Below the pieces are notes generated by a model, which saw only the letters and a list, made by a program, of their open reading frames with translations, was not told the DNA's origin and ran no database searches. Below are positions 33,850 through 47,030 of a stretch of 64,000 nucleotides of DNA, one piece after another. The stretch is from contig NW_020312785.1 of the NCBI RefSeq assembly GCF_003265705.1, positions 25,060,561 to 25,124,560 on the forward strand. Reading direction: 5' to 3'. The position numbers and the translations under genes are program-made. The stretch comes from Callorhinus ursinus (lineage: Eukaryota > Chordata > Mammalia > Carnivora > Otariidae). How positions within the stretch are numbered: the stretch's first letter is position 1; each line of letters opens with the position of its first letter.

Positions 33850-33990
33850 TCTTTGATGCTTAGATTTCTCATCTATAATTTGAAGGACTAAATTATACTT
33901 ACAACACTGGATTGTTGTGAGGATCAAATGAGTTAATAAGTCTGACGAGTTTAAAGTAAGGTTAGAACATCATTGCCATTCAGTGAATGT
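33850..33990 (+). mobile_element. MIR fragment, sense
   Basis: 'gatttctcatctataatttgaaggacta' followed by 'ggattgttgtgaggatcaaatgagttaata' matches the MIR central and 3' parts. Confidence 0.7.
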
Positions 33991-34124
33991 TTTTGTCTAT
34001 GCAGATATTTAATATGGATAATACATAATACATGTTAATGTGCACAGAAAAATGTTACTGTTCTTACTTAGGGTAAAAGCTGTAATTGTTGTATCCCTTC
34101 ATAGTTCCTCAAAACCCTTTAACT

Positions 34125-34240
34125 TTCACCATTTAAGGGCCTCACAAAAACCCTGAGATAAACATGAAAGGTAGTATTTTTCTTATTTTTTAGACTAACT
34201 TACTGACAGTCAAAGCAGTTAAATAAGATACCTAAAGATG
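34125..34240 (-). mobile_element. MIR-like fragment, antisense
   Basis: 'cctcacaaaaaccctgagataaa', 'ggtagtattttt' and 'agcagttaaataagatacctaaa' follow the complement of MIR. Confidence 0.5.
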
Positions 34241-37200
34241 AATGTCTTTAGAAACAAAAGGTTGAGAACTCAGCTTTCAAATTTGTATTGTTTCTATTTC
34301 ATGACTGCCATAGTGAAGATTAATAATGAACGGCATATATGGCAATCAATACCAGCTGCTGTGCAACCATGGGGCTATCTTACATTCTACTTAACCATAT
34401 TTATTGCTATTACATTCTTTGAGTTTATACATTTTTAAAATAGTTCATATTAAGAACATTTGGTTATAAAAGTCAGACTCTTAAAAGTTGATTTTCTTAG
34501 ATTCAGAACTACTTAAATAATAATAATAAATAAGTTCTTAAAAATTGCATTTCTAAATCCATTGAACCATAAATTTATTAAATATTCTGGAACTGTTTAA
34601 GTAAACATAATTACTCCTTATTTTACTAAAATATTGTCCAGCAAATGAATTACTTAATAGTTCCTTGCTTTGCTAAACATTTTGAAATCTGGCTTTCAAA
34701 ACCTAAATCATGTAAAACTAATTATTTGTCACTGCCAAGATTACATTCTATAGAAGTTGCCTTAAAATTGAAATGATCTTGACAGATGTCTTTCTATTAT
34801 TTTATAATTTCAAAGTTTGCATGTCTATATATAATAACCTTATCTGTGTGGTTTCTCAACATGAAGCATACATTTTGAGTTTTATTTTTTTTTTTTTGGT
34901 CTAAGCATTGCCTTTTTCCAAATATAACACTAGCATTCATCCAAAGCCCCAAATATAATATGACCACCTGAAAGCTAAAAGTCAGAGAGGGTAAAACAGT
35001 TTGAATGCATAACTTTATTTTTCCCAGACTTCAGAAAATTTGGATATAGATGGTAACACATTGATACTGACATCTCAATTTTCAGTCAAGTCAATGATTT
35101 TGTTCAAGCCACTAATGTCTTAACATATATATGCATAGATAGATCTACTTCATTCAGTATTAGTGCTTGTAAAGCATTCTATCATATAAATAAATTATTG
35201 AATTTTTAGTACTTTCCATATTTGCCTATAATTTCATTTTGTAATGTTTATGTAATATACTCCAGAAGTAATGTGTGATTATTAATGAGCTTATTCCTAC
35301 TGCATAGTGGGGCTGAAGGACCAACACATTTTTGCCAGGTCTTGCTTCTATTCTGCATGGCCTTGCCTCTCCATCTATTCTGCTGGGCATTGAGACCTGC
35401 ACGCTAGGGTATCAGGGAGCTTAGATAGTGATGAACCTGGAAAGACTGCTGCACTTCCTTTCATACAAGTATCAGTTAAAAGGAGCCAAACACAGTAAAG
35501 TGTTCAGTAAATACGTGTGCAGTTGATAACTTTTTAAACAACAGTAGCTTCTATAATAATATAGATTTCCTTCTCAAAAAATGTCTTCCTAAAGTATTAT
35601 CGTAGAGGCTTTTAAAGTCTTATGTTCACAACAATACAAGATCAGTTCCTTTCTTCAATTCTTATATAACAATGGGATCATGAAGGGAGATTAAATTTTT
35701 GTACCAGTTTTCTGAAAATAAGTTTTTCTCTTATTAGAATCTAGATATGTGTCCAACACATTACGCTCAGAAGCTTTACCTTTCCTCTGAAAAAAAAATA
35801 CTAGGGGCTTAATTTTTTAATTATGGCAATCATCCCTGGGTTTTTCTTCTCTTTGAATAAATGATTTTTACAGCAGACATTTTCTTGGTCTCATGCCAAT
35901 TGACTTTCATGTGACAGGTCCAGCAATGTCTGAACCCTCATAGATGCATCTTGGTGTCCCAGTCAGAAGAGTCCTCAGTTTCTATACAGATGTATTAATG
36001 GTTGGGCCCATGACACAAATTTACCATGTTCAGACTTGTTTAAATTCCACTTACATTTAGACTGGGAGTTTGTTAATAAATGATTTAGCAATACATCAAC
36101 ACTAGCATTCTACATCATGATACTGTGGTTACATAAAATAGATCATTATTGTTATATCTATCACTTATTTGTAAAAGAAAGATACAAAGCTAAAACTCAT
36201 CAACTTCATCAATGTGGGTGAATCTATGGCAGATGATGGGCCAAAGGCCCTCACCTTTCTAGATGGCTGAACTGCAACTCTAAGCTACTAATAGCAATGG
36301 ATCAAATTGAATTTAGTGTTCAAGAGACTGAAAGCCACAAAACCACATCAAGCACTATTGATTTTTCTTAAGTGCTGAAGCTTTTAAGGGGATTTTACAA
36401 AGAAGTGTATTATATAGGTCTGGGTGCCATCAATTTTGTTGGATTTTGAAAGTTGAATATAGTTTGGGAGAACTAAACAAATGGAGAGACATTTGGGGTT
36501 AATACAAATAAAATTAAGTTCCCAAACAATTGTTCGGTGGGAAATGGAAAAGACATCACAGTCATTCAGTCTTACAGCACTGGAGCGGTAGAAACCAGCC
36601 ATGCTATTAGATGCTGTTAACAAGGATAACCAAACAAGGTTAAAATAGCACATGGATTGTCACACTTCACAACTTCACACACACAGGGGGACATGGCTAG
36701 CTCACCAGTCATATTCATTCATGTGTTTCAGAACAGCATCAGACATATGCATGACAAAAGCATCCCACACACAACTCTGCATTTACAAATATTACCACCA
36801 TACTAAATGATTTGTTTCAACTTGCCATTACATAAGCTCCCTCTTCCTGACAGTTTACTTAATACATAACACCCAATATATGGGTGGATTATATATTTCC
36901 AAGGCCAACCACTAAATCATCTAAATGTAAATTCAATATGGTTACATTGTTATCTGATGTTGTCTTGAATTAAAATATTTTCTATTTCAAGAACTCAAAG
37001 CCAAGAAAACAATTCAAAATGATCAAAGTGAGGTTGTTACTGACTTGTGTATATGTTCACATGCAAAGTGCAGATGAAAAGAGAATGAAAGTAAAACTAG
37101 TTTTTCTTGGGGAAAGAGGAACTATAATGCTTATTGAAACGGACCACCTGTCTATTTAACTTCCATGCATATTGGATGGTAATTGGAGACCTATAATTTT

Positions 37201-39842
37201 CCTCTAACTTCTCCCTTGTATACTGTTTAATATTGATATATCTCTTGTATCTAAAAGTTCGGGGTTTTGCATCTGTGTTCTTCTATAAAAATAATTTTTT
37301 GAAAACATTTTATCCTTGACTTTATGAAGTCAACATAAAAATGAGTTTTATATTTATGGAAAGAAATAGTTTATGGTCGCTTCTTGGAAATGTGTTTTGT
37401 TATAGAAGGAAAGCAGTTTTGATTTGAAAAATGTCTTTCCATACAGCATAGATGATTTGGGGAATAATTGTATTATGTGGTGGGCCATCCACATAGTTCC
37501 CTATGCAAACAACATAGATACTCATATCAATTTAAGGTCAGTTAATAATGAACACTGTGTAGAAATAAAGTAGAAATTTAAAAACAAAAACATGAGTGAA
37601 AGGGCTCAAATATATTTAAAGAAATATTTTCTCACTTAGCTATTTATAGACATTGTCATCATTAATCTGAACTGCTGTAATAACCTGAAGAAATTAGAAT
37701 CTATTTCCAACAAAAGCAGATTAATATTCAAGTTGGAATATAAGAACTTTGTCCATTTATCTAAGAGAGTATACCACACAAACTACAGAGAAAGACTCAA
37801 AACAAATATTCCTGAGTGAAAATATTGAGCATTGCCCACAACACAAAGTATTTTCTACAATTGTATAAGAGGTATTTAAAACAGATTTAGATAAATAATG
37901 TAGCATTGAAAAAACTTTTTGTCCTATTGGGAAATTTTTATCAATATTTAAATTGATAACTCTTAAATTATGTAAGTAGTTATGATATTTTTATTTTGTT
38001 TTGTAACCTATATTTCAAAGCATAGAATCTGAAAGTACTAAAGGTGATTATTTTATCAAATTTACCTTAATATGTGTTTATTAAGTCCCAAAGGAAGGGG
38101 AGGAGCATATTGTTAAAAGTGTTGTTAGATTTGTTTCGGAAAGATTGATATTTGGCAACCACAGACAACTGTATTTTATGTGTATGTGTGAAGTCACAAA
38201 AGAACATAGTAAACCTTAAACAGTATCTTTATTGACTTTGTGATTAAGATTTTCAAGAAAGCATAATCATTGATTTCATATTAATCTAGAAAAACCTGTA
38301 TTCAGGTATTTCCAACAAAATTTGAAGCTGTTCTAGAAAGCACAAATGAGATTCAGGAATGAAAATGTGATGGTTTTCCTTCCAGAAAATGAGTACTGTT
38401 ACAAAGCAATTTTGGAGCATTCTTTTCAGCTTAATTTTGGAAAATAGTTGTAAGATGAGGATCCAGCTTTTTTCATTCAAGTGAATATCTCAATTATTAG
38501 GCAAATGTTTTGTTTTCATGTGGTTATTGAAGAGAGAATAACTTTTGAATGACAAGGCAGTCTGGAAGACAAATCGCTTTTTCCACTAACTAAAAATTGC
38601 AACTTCTCAAAAAAAAAGGGTTAATTTTAGATCAAAATTGGAAAAGAGACAATGGAAAGAACTGTCAGCTGAGAAGTAGGCCTCTTGATAGCTTCTGTTG
38701 TACACTAATATACCTTTCTCTGAAATATCGGAAATACAGGAAAAAGGAGTTGGTCTTCCACTAGATTTAAGATGTATCACTTCTGTTAAGGGTGATGGCT
38801 ATTATCTAGTATGTTGGAAATTATGAAATAATTACTGTGATCTAGATAAATCACCATTGTGGACATGAAACTTTATATTTCCCTGTAGAGAGCTTAGAAA
38901 ACCTTAGTAGAAAAAAGTTAAATGGACTTCCATCTAGTTTTTTTTTCTTAATTAAATCCCATAATTCCTCAGGTCAATTCATGATTTGATATGCAGCTGC
39001 AGAACAAATCAAGATTCCATCTCAGTTTTCCAAAGATGATCCATCTGTCTTAAGTCCCATGCATAGAGGATTGGGGAGATTCATTTAGGTGACTGTCTTT
39101 CACAAGAAGAGAATTCCCCTTGATGGTGCCCAGGGTTAGCATAAGAGTTTGGCAATCATTTGGATTCAATGCACACATTTGTCTCCTATGCACCTAGCTT
39201 TCTGGGGATTATGGTACATCTTCCAACTGATCACATCATGATTCAGGCTACTGCCATCTGCTGTCAGGAGCAAGTACTCTGGCTCTAATTCTCAACTAAA
39301 CTTTCACCTGGGCAAACGGAAACCCAGATTTCATAGATCTTCACATGAGAGCCCTGAAGTTTGGAGATAGTCAGCAATACCTCCAATAAGTGTTCCATGA
39401 AACTATTTCCTTTACTTTCCCTATATCCAAATGACGGGACCATATGAGGCTGTCATTTTCAAGTGTCCTTATGGCCAGAGTTTCAATGTTCTCTTACCCT
39501 CAAATTACTTATATTATAAATAAGCCCTGCTTTGTTTCTTTTTTATACTTATTGAATTTTCTCTACAAATTATTTTCATTTTCTTCCAGGACAATGTTCT
39601 TTACTATTTTACTAGTGTTGGCGATTCCCTTACTTCACAAATATTTCCAAATCTGTGATTTGTAGCATGTCAATTAAGAATTTGGGCTATTGCTTCATTA
39701 TTCTTTAAAGGGATGCTGGGGGCAACTTGGAAAGGTGAATAGAATATATTTTTACTTTTTCACATTGTTGATAGGTCAGACATGAGTATTCCTCAGAAAA
39801 TCTTACCACAGTGACTATCTGCAGGCATTTTTAGTCTTAAGT

Positions 39843-40048
39843 CTTAGACTACGTTTTTTTTTTAAGATTTTATTAATTTATTTGAGAGAGAGAAAGCACA
39901 GAGGGAGAGTAAGAAGCAGACTCCCTGCTTAACAGAGAGCCCAATATAGGGCTCGATCCCAGGACCCTGAGATATGACCTGAGTGGAAATCAAGAGTCAG
40001 CCATTTAACCGGCTGAGCCACCCAGGCACCCCCTTACACTACTTTTTT
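39843..40048 (-). mobile_element. CAN-SINE, antisense, with duplication
   Basis: The body at 39859-40032 ends GAGCCACCCAGGCACCCC. CTTAGACTACGTTTTT at 39843-39858 and CTTACACTACTTTTTT at 40033-40048 form a 14 of 16 duplication. Confidence 0.93.
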
Positions 40049-40189
40049 AATAGCTGCCACATGCATGCAATATTTGGAACCTATTTATACTTAAAATATA
40101 GTCATTAGTTTTGTGAAATTCAAATTTAATTGGGCATCCTGCATTTTTTCATTTGCTACAACAGACGACCTTTACCTTAATTGCCTAGA

Positions 40190-40787
40190 GCTACTGTCTT
40201 AGTTCATTCAGGGTGCTTAAGAAAATACCAGAGCCCAGGGGTGCCTGGGTGGCTCAGTTGTTAGGCGTCTGCCTTCGGCTCAGGTCATGATCCCAGGGTC
40301 CTGGGATCGAGCCCCGCATTGGGCTTCCTGTTCTGTGGGAAGCCTGCCTCCCCCTCTCCCACTCCCCCTGCTTGTGTTCCCTCTCTTGCTGTGTCTCTCT
40401 CTGTCAAATAAATAAAATCTTAAAAAAAAAAAAAAAAGAAAGAAAGAAAATACTAGAGACTGGGTAGCTTATAAACACCAGAAATGTATTTCTTAGTTCT
40501 GGAAGTTCAAGATCAGGGTACCAGCATGGTTGACACCTGCGTCTGGTGAGGACCTGCTTCTTGGTCAATACATAACTGTCTTTTCACTGCAACCTCACCC
40601 AATGGAGGAAGGGGTAAGAAAGCTTTCCCTAGTCACTTTTATAAGGGCATTAATCCTATTCATGAGAGACCTGCCTATGTGAGCTTGTGATTTTCCAAAG
40701 GTCCCACTTCCCACTACTGTAAACTTGGAGGTTAGGTTTCAACATATGAATTTTGGGGGAACACAATATTCTGACAATAACAGCTAC
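40190..40787 (-). mobile_element. MLT1-type LTR, antisense, with perfect 5-bp duplication, containing a SINE
   Basis: The body at 40195-40782 begins TGTCTTAGTTCATTCAGG and ends with 'caacatatgaattttggggg...gacaataaca', the complement of a MaLR LTR. GCTAC flanks it at 40190-40194 and 40783-40787. A CAN-SINE lies within at 40234-40443. It is the same class as the sense copy at 20659-21012. Confidence 0.93.
40219..40458 (+). mobile_element. CAN-SINE, sense, nested in the MLT1 LTR
   Basis: The body at 40234-40443 begins near GGGGTGCCTGGGTGGCTCAG and ends AAATAAATAAAATCTT-A15-GAAAG. AAGAAAATACCAGAG at 40219-40233 and AAGAAAATACTAGAG at 40444-40458 form the duplication. Confidence 0.96.
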
Positions 40788-41074
40788 CATAAAAACTACC
40801 ACAAACTGAGTGGATTAAACAATAGAAATTTATTATCTCAGAGTTCTGGAGTCTAGAAGTCTGAAATCAAGCTGTCAATAAGACCATGATCCCTCTGAAA
40901 CCTGGGGCATTGTCTTTTTGTAGCTTCTGAGATTTGCCAGGTATCTTTGGCATTCCATACAGGCAGCTGCAACATTTCAGTCTCTGCCTCTGACATTACG
41001 TGGTGTTCTACCTTTGTGTGTCTGTTTCTGTATTTCTTCTCCTCTTTTCATAAGGACCCTATCCTCCCCCAATA

Positions 41075-41302
41075 TGTATGACTCTATTTTATCTTATTTT
41101 TTAAAGATTTTATTTATTTTTTTGCCAGAGACAGAACGAGCAGTGGGGATGGGCAGAGGGAGAGGGAGAGAGAAGCAGACTCCATGCTGAGCAGGGAGCC
41201 CAGTGCGGGGCTCGATCCTGGGGTCCTGAGATCGTGACCTGAGCCGAAGGCAGACGCTTAACTGACTGAGCCACCCAGGGGCCCCTGTATGACTCTGTTT
41301 TA
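41075..41302 (-). mobile_element. CAN-SINE, antisense, nested in the outer LTR
   Basis: The body at 41092-41285 ends GAGCCACCCAGGGGCCCC. TGTATGACTCTATTTTA at 41075-41091 and TGTATGACTCTGTTTTA at 41286-41302 form the duplication (16 of 17). Confidence 0.96.
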
Positions 41303-41785
41303 AATAATTACATCTGTAATGATCCTATTCCAAATAAGTTCACATCATGAGATAATGAGAGTTAAAATGTCAACATATCTTTTGGGGGGCAAAAATTCAA
41401 CCCATAACCACCCTATTTACAAACCTATTTTTCTTTATAGAAACAGAATGTGGTTTGTTATTTGGAATTAAGTAATAACACTTAACTGTGTTAGAAACAG
41501 CTCAGTCTCTACCTATATACCAAGTCCCCAAATACACAGGAGTTAAAATGCTTTTTAATATTAAGTTGACTCAAGCATTTTATTCAAATTACAAGCATTT
41601 CCCTTAAGGGATTTCTCAATAATAGTTAATGTTTTCATAAAAGCACAAGTAAACATTTCTGATTTATCACCCCAAAGCTATGAAGATTGGTTGATTTCTG
41701 TACCATTTTGTTGAACATAACTTTCATTTTTCAAATAGTTATTGAGATTATATTATATATATTAAGTATTATGCTCAATAAAGAG

Positions 41786-41990
41786 AATGGTGATGGGTGC
41801 CTGGATGGCTCAGTCAGTTGAGCATCTGCCTTCAGGTCAGGTCGTGATCCCAGGTTCCTGGGATCAAGTCCCTCATTGGGCTCCCTGCTCAGTGGGGAGT
41901 CTGCTTCTCACTCTACCCCTCCCCCCTGCTCATGATATCTCTGTCTCTCTCTGATGAATAAATAAAATCTTAAAAAAAACAATGGTGATG
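41786..41990 (+). mobile_element. CAN-SINE, sense, with perfect 10-bp duplication
   Basis: The body at 41796-41980 begins GGTGCCTGGATGGCTCAGTC and ends AATAAATAAAATCTTAAAAA. AATGGTGATG is exact at 41786-41795 and 41981-41990. Confidence 0.95.
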
Positions 41991-43910
41991 TGGACATAAT
42001 CTCTTGTAACTTCTAGTCTGATAGGCAAGATAAATGGATACCAAGCAAAAATATAATAATACAAATATCATCACAGATATACCAATACATAGATATAATC
42101 AAAAAGAAAAAAATTAATTTCCCCTTTTTAAATGCTGTAATCCTCTGATATACAGCAGCTGCTGTCAAATCTTACTTCTGAGGATCAATAAGCAAATAAT
42201 TCAAAATATGAGAAAAAAACTATAAGAAAATTTATGTTTATTGTGGAGTTATTATCATAGTGAAAACCTGCAATAATGTAAAACAAAGGTCTGACAAAGC
42301 AAATATGACATATCTACTTGGTTTATTTTGCATATCAAAACATATATAAGCATATGTAAAGTTTGGAGAAGTAATAAACAGAACTAGAGTTTTGGATATT
42401 ACTTAAAAAGAATATATTTCTTCTTAATTTTCCAAAATTTCTGTAGCATTGGATTATAATTTATGTGATCAGAAAAAATTAAGTTCAGGCATATATTTTA
42501 CAGGCCTATAAAATTTTATAACCAAGAAATTGAAGAAATGAAACTTCTTCATAAACATTTATTATAAATGATATATTCAACATAAAGTACTATAGATTTC
42601 AGAGAAATAACACTGTATTAAAAATATTTCAATCTTGCTCTGCAACTCTAGTCATTTCAGGATATTCTAGTAGTACATTTAATGAAATAAGCAGGATCCA
42701 TTAATAGAGTGAAGGAAATGATATATATTGGTGAAAAATAATCCACTAAGAAAATTTACCCATTTTGAATGTGAAAATCCTGATAATATTTCTCCCTCAT
42801 GTTTGCAACAATTAAACACCATTTAGATTTTCCCACCATATTCCTTTCCTTTTGAATATAACTGAAGAGGTAAAGGTGAACTATGATGCCAACATGATAA
42901 AGGTTTAAGGTTGATATGTCACTTTGTGTATTTATCCCTATCATTCTTGGTCTTTTATATGTGATTCATTGTGCTGATGTCTATTTGTCTTGAAATACCA
43001 CCACTATATTTCTCCTTATAATACAATTGACAGGAGCATAGCATTTTTTAACACTAAGAATTGTTAATAACATTCCTTTGTGTGATACCATTAAAATATG
43101 CTAAGGTAAATTTGAAAAAGAACACAAAGACACTTTGAAAGGTTATGATCTATGACAATCCACAGCTATAGAGTTGATTTAATTGAGTTAATTGTTTCTC
43201 AGAAGAATCTGAGGAACAAAGGACATAATGCCTGAGTGTTTTCATGGAAAAATTTTTGACCTTTTCAATATTAGTGCATTGATTGGCAGATTATTCTACT
43301 TCTTTCACTATAGAAGATTTTGTAAGGGAAAGGTAGAGGTGATATTTGAAAATATAAAACATCTATCCAAACATGGAACCTTCCACACATGATAAGAATC
43401 AGAAAGAATTAATAGCATATACATTTTGTGTGTCTGGTTATAACAATAAAAAAAATTCCAATGTGTTTCTCCATCTTTTACCTTCAGAATATTACATTAT
43501 ATCATATTCTCAATTTATATTAATTAATTTACATTAAGAATATCAGAGAATAGCTTCATTTTATACAATGATATCATTGGTGTAAAAAGAGGTTTATTTT
43601 TTCTTTTTTCTGTTTTGCAATTCTAAATAACTATTTTATGAATTTATAATATTTTAAGGCAGTTAACTTAATCTATATGTCTTCAACAGACACATTCCTT
43701 AGGTAAATTGTAAGGCAGAAATCAAATTGCACCACATGAAAGGTGACAACAGAGTACTTGGAGGAAAGATTTATTCTTGCTGAGCAGAGCAGGGAAGACT
43801 GCATAAAAGAGGGGGTAATCAAGTTGAGTGGAGTTGCTTGTAATTCCAAAAACACACCGTACATTTTTATACCTCCTAAACCTGATAATGGCGATTCAAT
43901 CTTGGAATTT
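41991..43910. other. No assignable feature
   Basis: AT-rich sequence. No gene or clear repeat family is recognised. Confidence 0.35.
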
Positions 43911-44140
43911 CTAATCTCCAACGTCTTGCATTTTGCTCAAACTCATACCCCTTTTTCAAAGGCTCAGCTGTCATCTTTTCTGTGAGGTTTTTTTCTAACC
44001 TTTTCAGATCAAATTAGGCGTTGCTCTTTGAATTTCCCATTACCAATTACATACAGCAGCTATAAAATATAATTTACCATACTGTGTGGTAAATTCTTTA
44101 TGCCTGTCTCCATGACAGAATGAGTTCTTTTTTGGTCTGG
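43911..44140 (+). mobile_element. L2 LINE 3' end, sense
   Basis: 'tcaaaggctcagctgtcatcttttctgtgagg' and 'ttaggcgttgctctttgaatttcccat', then 'tgcctgtctccatgacagaatgag', follow the L2 3' terminal order. The two overlapping open frames at 43673-43985 are not supported as genes. Confidence 0.6.
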
Positions 44141-45344
44141 GTTAGTACTCTTCAACATTACCATTTTTAGTGGCATAGAGTTGGCATTCAAAGGTTTTTA
44201 AAAAAGGAAATAAATGCAAGGGCATTCACTTAAGATTTAATAGGGCATTTTATCCTTATTTTTCTCTAAGTTTTCAATGCTGTTCACTGTGTGAGAATTT
44301 TTATTCTGAAAATGTATTTTCAATATCCACGTTATGTGATTTGATTCAATAACAGTAAAGGGAAATTCATAACACAGTATGTTAGACCGAAAGCACCCCC
44401 AAATCAGAAAGCTCTTTGTTGAAGAAACACAAGAAAGATTACAGGGAGGTAACAGTGAATGCTTCAAGGAGCATCTGAAATGCCAATATGAATTCTAATG
44501 CATCTTGAATGCTAACTGACAGGTAAATCCTGATTCAGAAATGACAACAGAAACAGGAACCAGAGATGGGCAGTCAAAATCCATCTGGCATTTGTCATTT
44601 CCAACTAATGTTAATTTTTATTTGCTAACTGATATTGTTGTCAGAAATAATAATTATAAAGAGTGAGAAGAAATTTTTCTATATTTCATGTACCCCATAT
44701 ATAATAACACATTAGAGTCGATGTCAATAAAAGTGGACAGATAAAAAGACATCTCCAAATGTTTCTATTTATATTTATGAGTTGCTTTTTTCTTAGCACT
44801 AGCAGAAGTGGTTGCATATTTTGATATACTTATATTGGTTCTTTAATAAATATTTTGATCCCAAATTTCTTAATTATTATCATCATAAAGACCATTTGTC
44901 TTTTTCTAACAAAAAGTGGGGTAGAAAAATATCAGTAAACAGGATGAAACAAAATATTCCATAAATTGAAGAGTGAGTGCATAAATATGTCAAAAAAAGG
45001 GGAAAAATTGACATCAAACAAAAGCAGTCCCATGCAGGCCAAATACGGCATGATAGAGATCATAATTCTCAACAGCTCAAGGTTCTGGCTATCATACAGC
45101 TTAGATGCTCTTCTTTATGTTCTTAGGCATAAAGAAAAGATTACTAATAACAGAATATATCAATGTTGGAATTTGGGAGGCATTGCTAAGAACCTTAAAG
45201 ATAAATTCATTTTATGATTCAGTTTTTAAATTTAAGTCAACTTTTACTTGATTATTTATTAAATGGTCTGATTAATGGGTTTTAATGATGACCTTATCTT
45301 CAATATACATTCAAGCCCAGATATTCAGCTCCTTCAAAACAAAC
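44141..45344. other. No assignable feature
   Basis: AT-rich sequence. The 83-codon frame at 44966-45217 has no recognisable domain. Confidence 0.35.
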
Positions 45345-45962
45345 ACAGTCGATGGATACTAGGGCTGTTTCCATAATTTGGCTATTAAAGATAATGCTGC
45401 TATAAACATCGGAGTGCATGCATTCCTCTGATTTAGTATTTTTGTATTCTTTGGGTAAATACTTAGTGCAATTTCTGGATCATAGGGTTATTCTATTTTT
45501 AACTTTTTGAGGACTCTTCATACTTTTTCCACAGTGACTAATGAATAAAGAAGATGTGGTATATATACACAATGGAATATTACTCAGCCATCAAAAAGAA
45601 CAAAACCTTGCTAATTGCAGCAACATGGATGGAGCTAGAGAATATTATGCTAAGCAAAATAAGTTAGAGAAAGACAAATACCACATGATTTCACTCATAC
45701 ATGGAATTTAAGAAACAAAACAAATGCTCAAGGGGAAAAAAAGAGAGAGGCAAACCTAGAAACAGACTCTTTATAGAGAACAAACTGATGGTTACCAGAG
45801 GGGACGTAGGGGGAGATGGGTGAAATAAATGATGGGGATTAAGGAGTGCGCTTGCTGTGATGAACTCTGGGTGATGTATGAATGTGTTGAATCACTCTAT
45901 TGTACACCTGAAACTAATGTTACACTGTATGTTAACTGAATGGAATTAAAAAAAAAAACTAA
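45345..45962 (+). mobile_element. Twin-primed L1 (5' inversion), sense 3' end
   Basis: 45345-45538 is antisense ORF2 ('gtcgatggatact', 'gctataaacatcggagtgcatgcattcc', 'ctatttttaactttttgagg'). From 45539 the sense strand continues from the same point in the element ('actaatgaataaagaagatg', 'acaatggaatattactcagccatc') through the 3' UTR to an A11 tail at about 45947-45958. The two halves meet with an ACT/ACTG overlap and no loss of L1 sequence. Flanking AAAACAA-type repeats may be the target-site duplication. Confidence 0.9.
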
Positions 45963-46055
45963 AAACAATAGAGACATTTTCTGTATAAGCTTTTAACTCT
46001 ATGTTTTTCATGCCTCAAAATTTCCAACCAATTTCCACTCCCTTTCTCTATAATA
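45963..46055. other. No assignable feature
   Basis: Short unassigned spacer. Confidence 0.3.
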
Positions 46056-46200
46056 AAGTTTCCTGAGCATCTACTCTATTTCAGATGTACTGTGTCAGAC
46101 GGTATGGGTAAAGTATGTAAACACATATCCAACTTCCTCAGGAATTTCACAACTTACTGAATAAGAGATGTACATAGCATCAGTCACTGCATATTATGGC
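46056..46200 (-). mobile_element. Ancient repeat, MIR/L2-like
   Basis: 'cctgagcatctactctatttcagatgtactgtgtcagacggtatgggtaaag' follows a common ancient repeat with GAGCACCTACTATGTGCCAGGCACTGTGCTAGG. The family is not fixed. Confidence 0.5.
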
Positions 46201-46847
46201 AACCATAAATCAGAGTGTCTCTTTCTTCCCTTGGCTATTTTTAAAACTTTTTTAAATTAATTTTTCCCTTTTATTAACACAAATAAATGAAACTGACAAA
46301 ATAAGTTATTTGAAAAGTTGATGTCTATTTATTACCTAATAATTTGAATAAAAATTTTAAAGATTCTTCTTAATTTTGACATAATCTATCTTATTTTGTT
46401 TTTAAATCACAAAGATTTGAAATGGGTCTAGCATAATAAGTATTACTTTAACCTCACCCAAGGTATCTATATTTTACCTTTGTTGATGCTAACATAAATT
46501 TTAGATTGACTATAAATAGCTCAATAATGTTTTTAGTACTCATCTTCATGAAAAAAGTCTTTAATTCATGAGGGAAAAATCAATATAATGCAATATTTTC
46601 TTCAAGTTAAATAGGAACAAAAACCTGGTAACTATTTGTTTACTTGATTTTTTGCTTACATAAGACACAGGCTGAATGCAATATGTTGGGGCTGGATAAA
46701 TGGGGCAAACACTCAGATGTAATGGTGTATTCCAGTTTGCTAGGCAAAATTTTCCAGAGGTGGGTCTGTGATCCAAATCACATTCCATGTTATCTCACCA
46801 GGCAACTGAAGTTCTAAATCCTTAAGAGTTATCCCTTTAAGGGATAA

Positions 46848-47030
46848 CTATGAGTGGAGATGATGTGATGAAAAGAGCAAACACTTTGATTACAACACCT
46901 GTATTTCCATCCTAGCTCCCCTACCAATGGACATTCATCCCTGAGAAATCGTTTAACCTTCCAGCTTATCTAGAAATGATTGCAAAATTGGTGATCTCTT
47001 TAACTTTCTTACAGGATAATTTTTTAAAAA
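46848..47030 (+). mobile_element. MIR, sense
   Basis: 'gatgaaaagagcaaacactttgattacaacacctgtatttccatcctagctcccctacc' and 'ctgagaaatcgtttaaccttcc' match MIR from the tRNA-derived part to the core. A decayed 3' portion follows. Confidence 0.65.

Larger units (their letters stand above)
31361..39842. other. 8.5-kb block almost free of recent insertions
   Basis: No CAN-SINE, young L1 or LTR is recognised. Old MIR pieces lie at about 33850-33990 and 34125-34240. No exon-like reading frame stands out; the longest frames are under 90 codons with no recognisable domain. A short T run lies near 34883 and A+T-rich sequence prevails throughout. Confidence 0.5.
40160..41412 (-). mobile_element. Outer MaLR-type LTR, antisense, split by an MLT1 LTR and a SINE
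   Basis: Removing the insertion at 40195-40787 joins 'ttgcctagagctac' to 'cataaaaactaccacaaactgagtgg', which restores the order of an antisense MaLR-type LTR running to 'aaaattcaacccataacc'. A CAN-SINE at 41092-41285 interrupts it again. Ends and subfamily are not exact. Confidence 0.7.
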
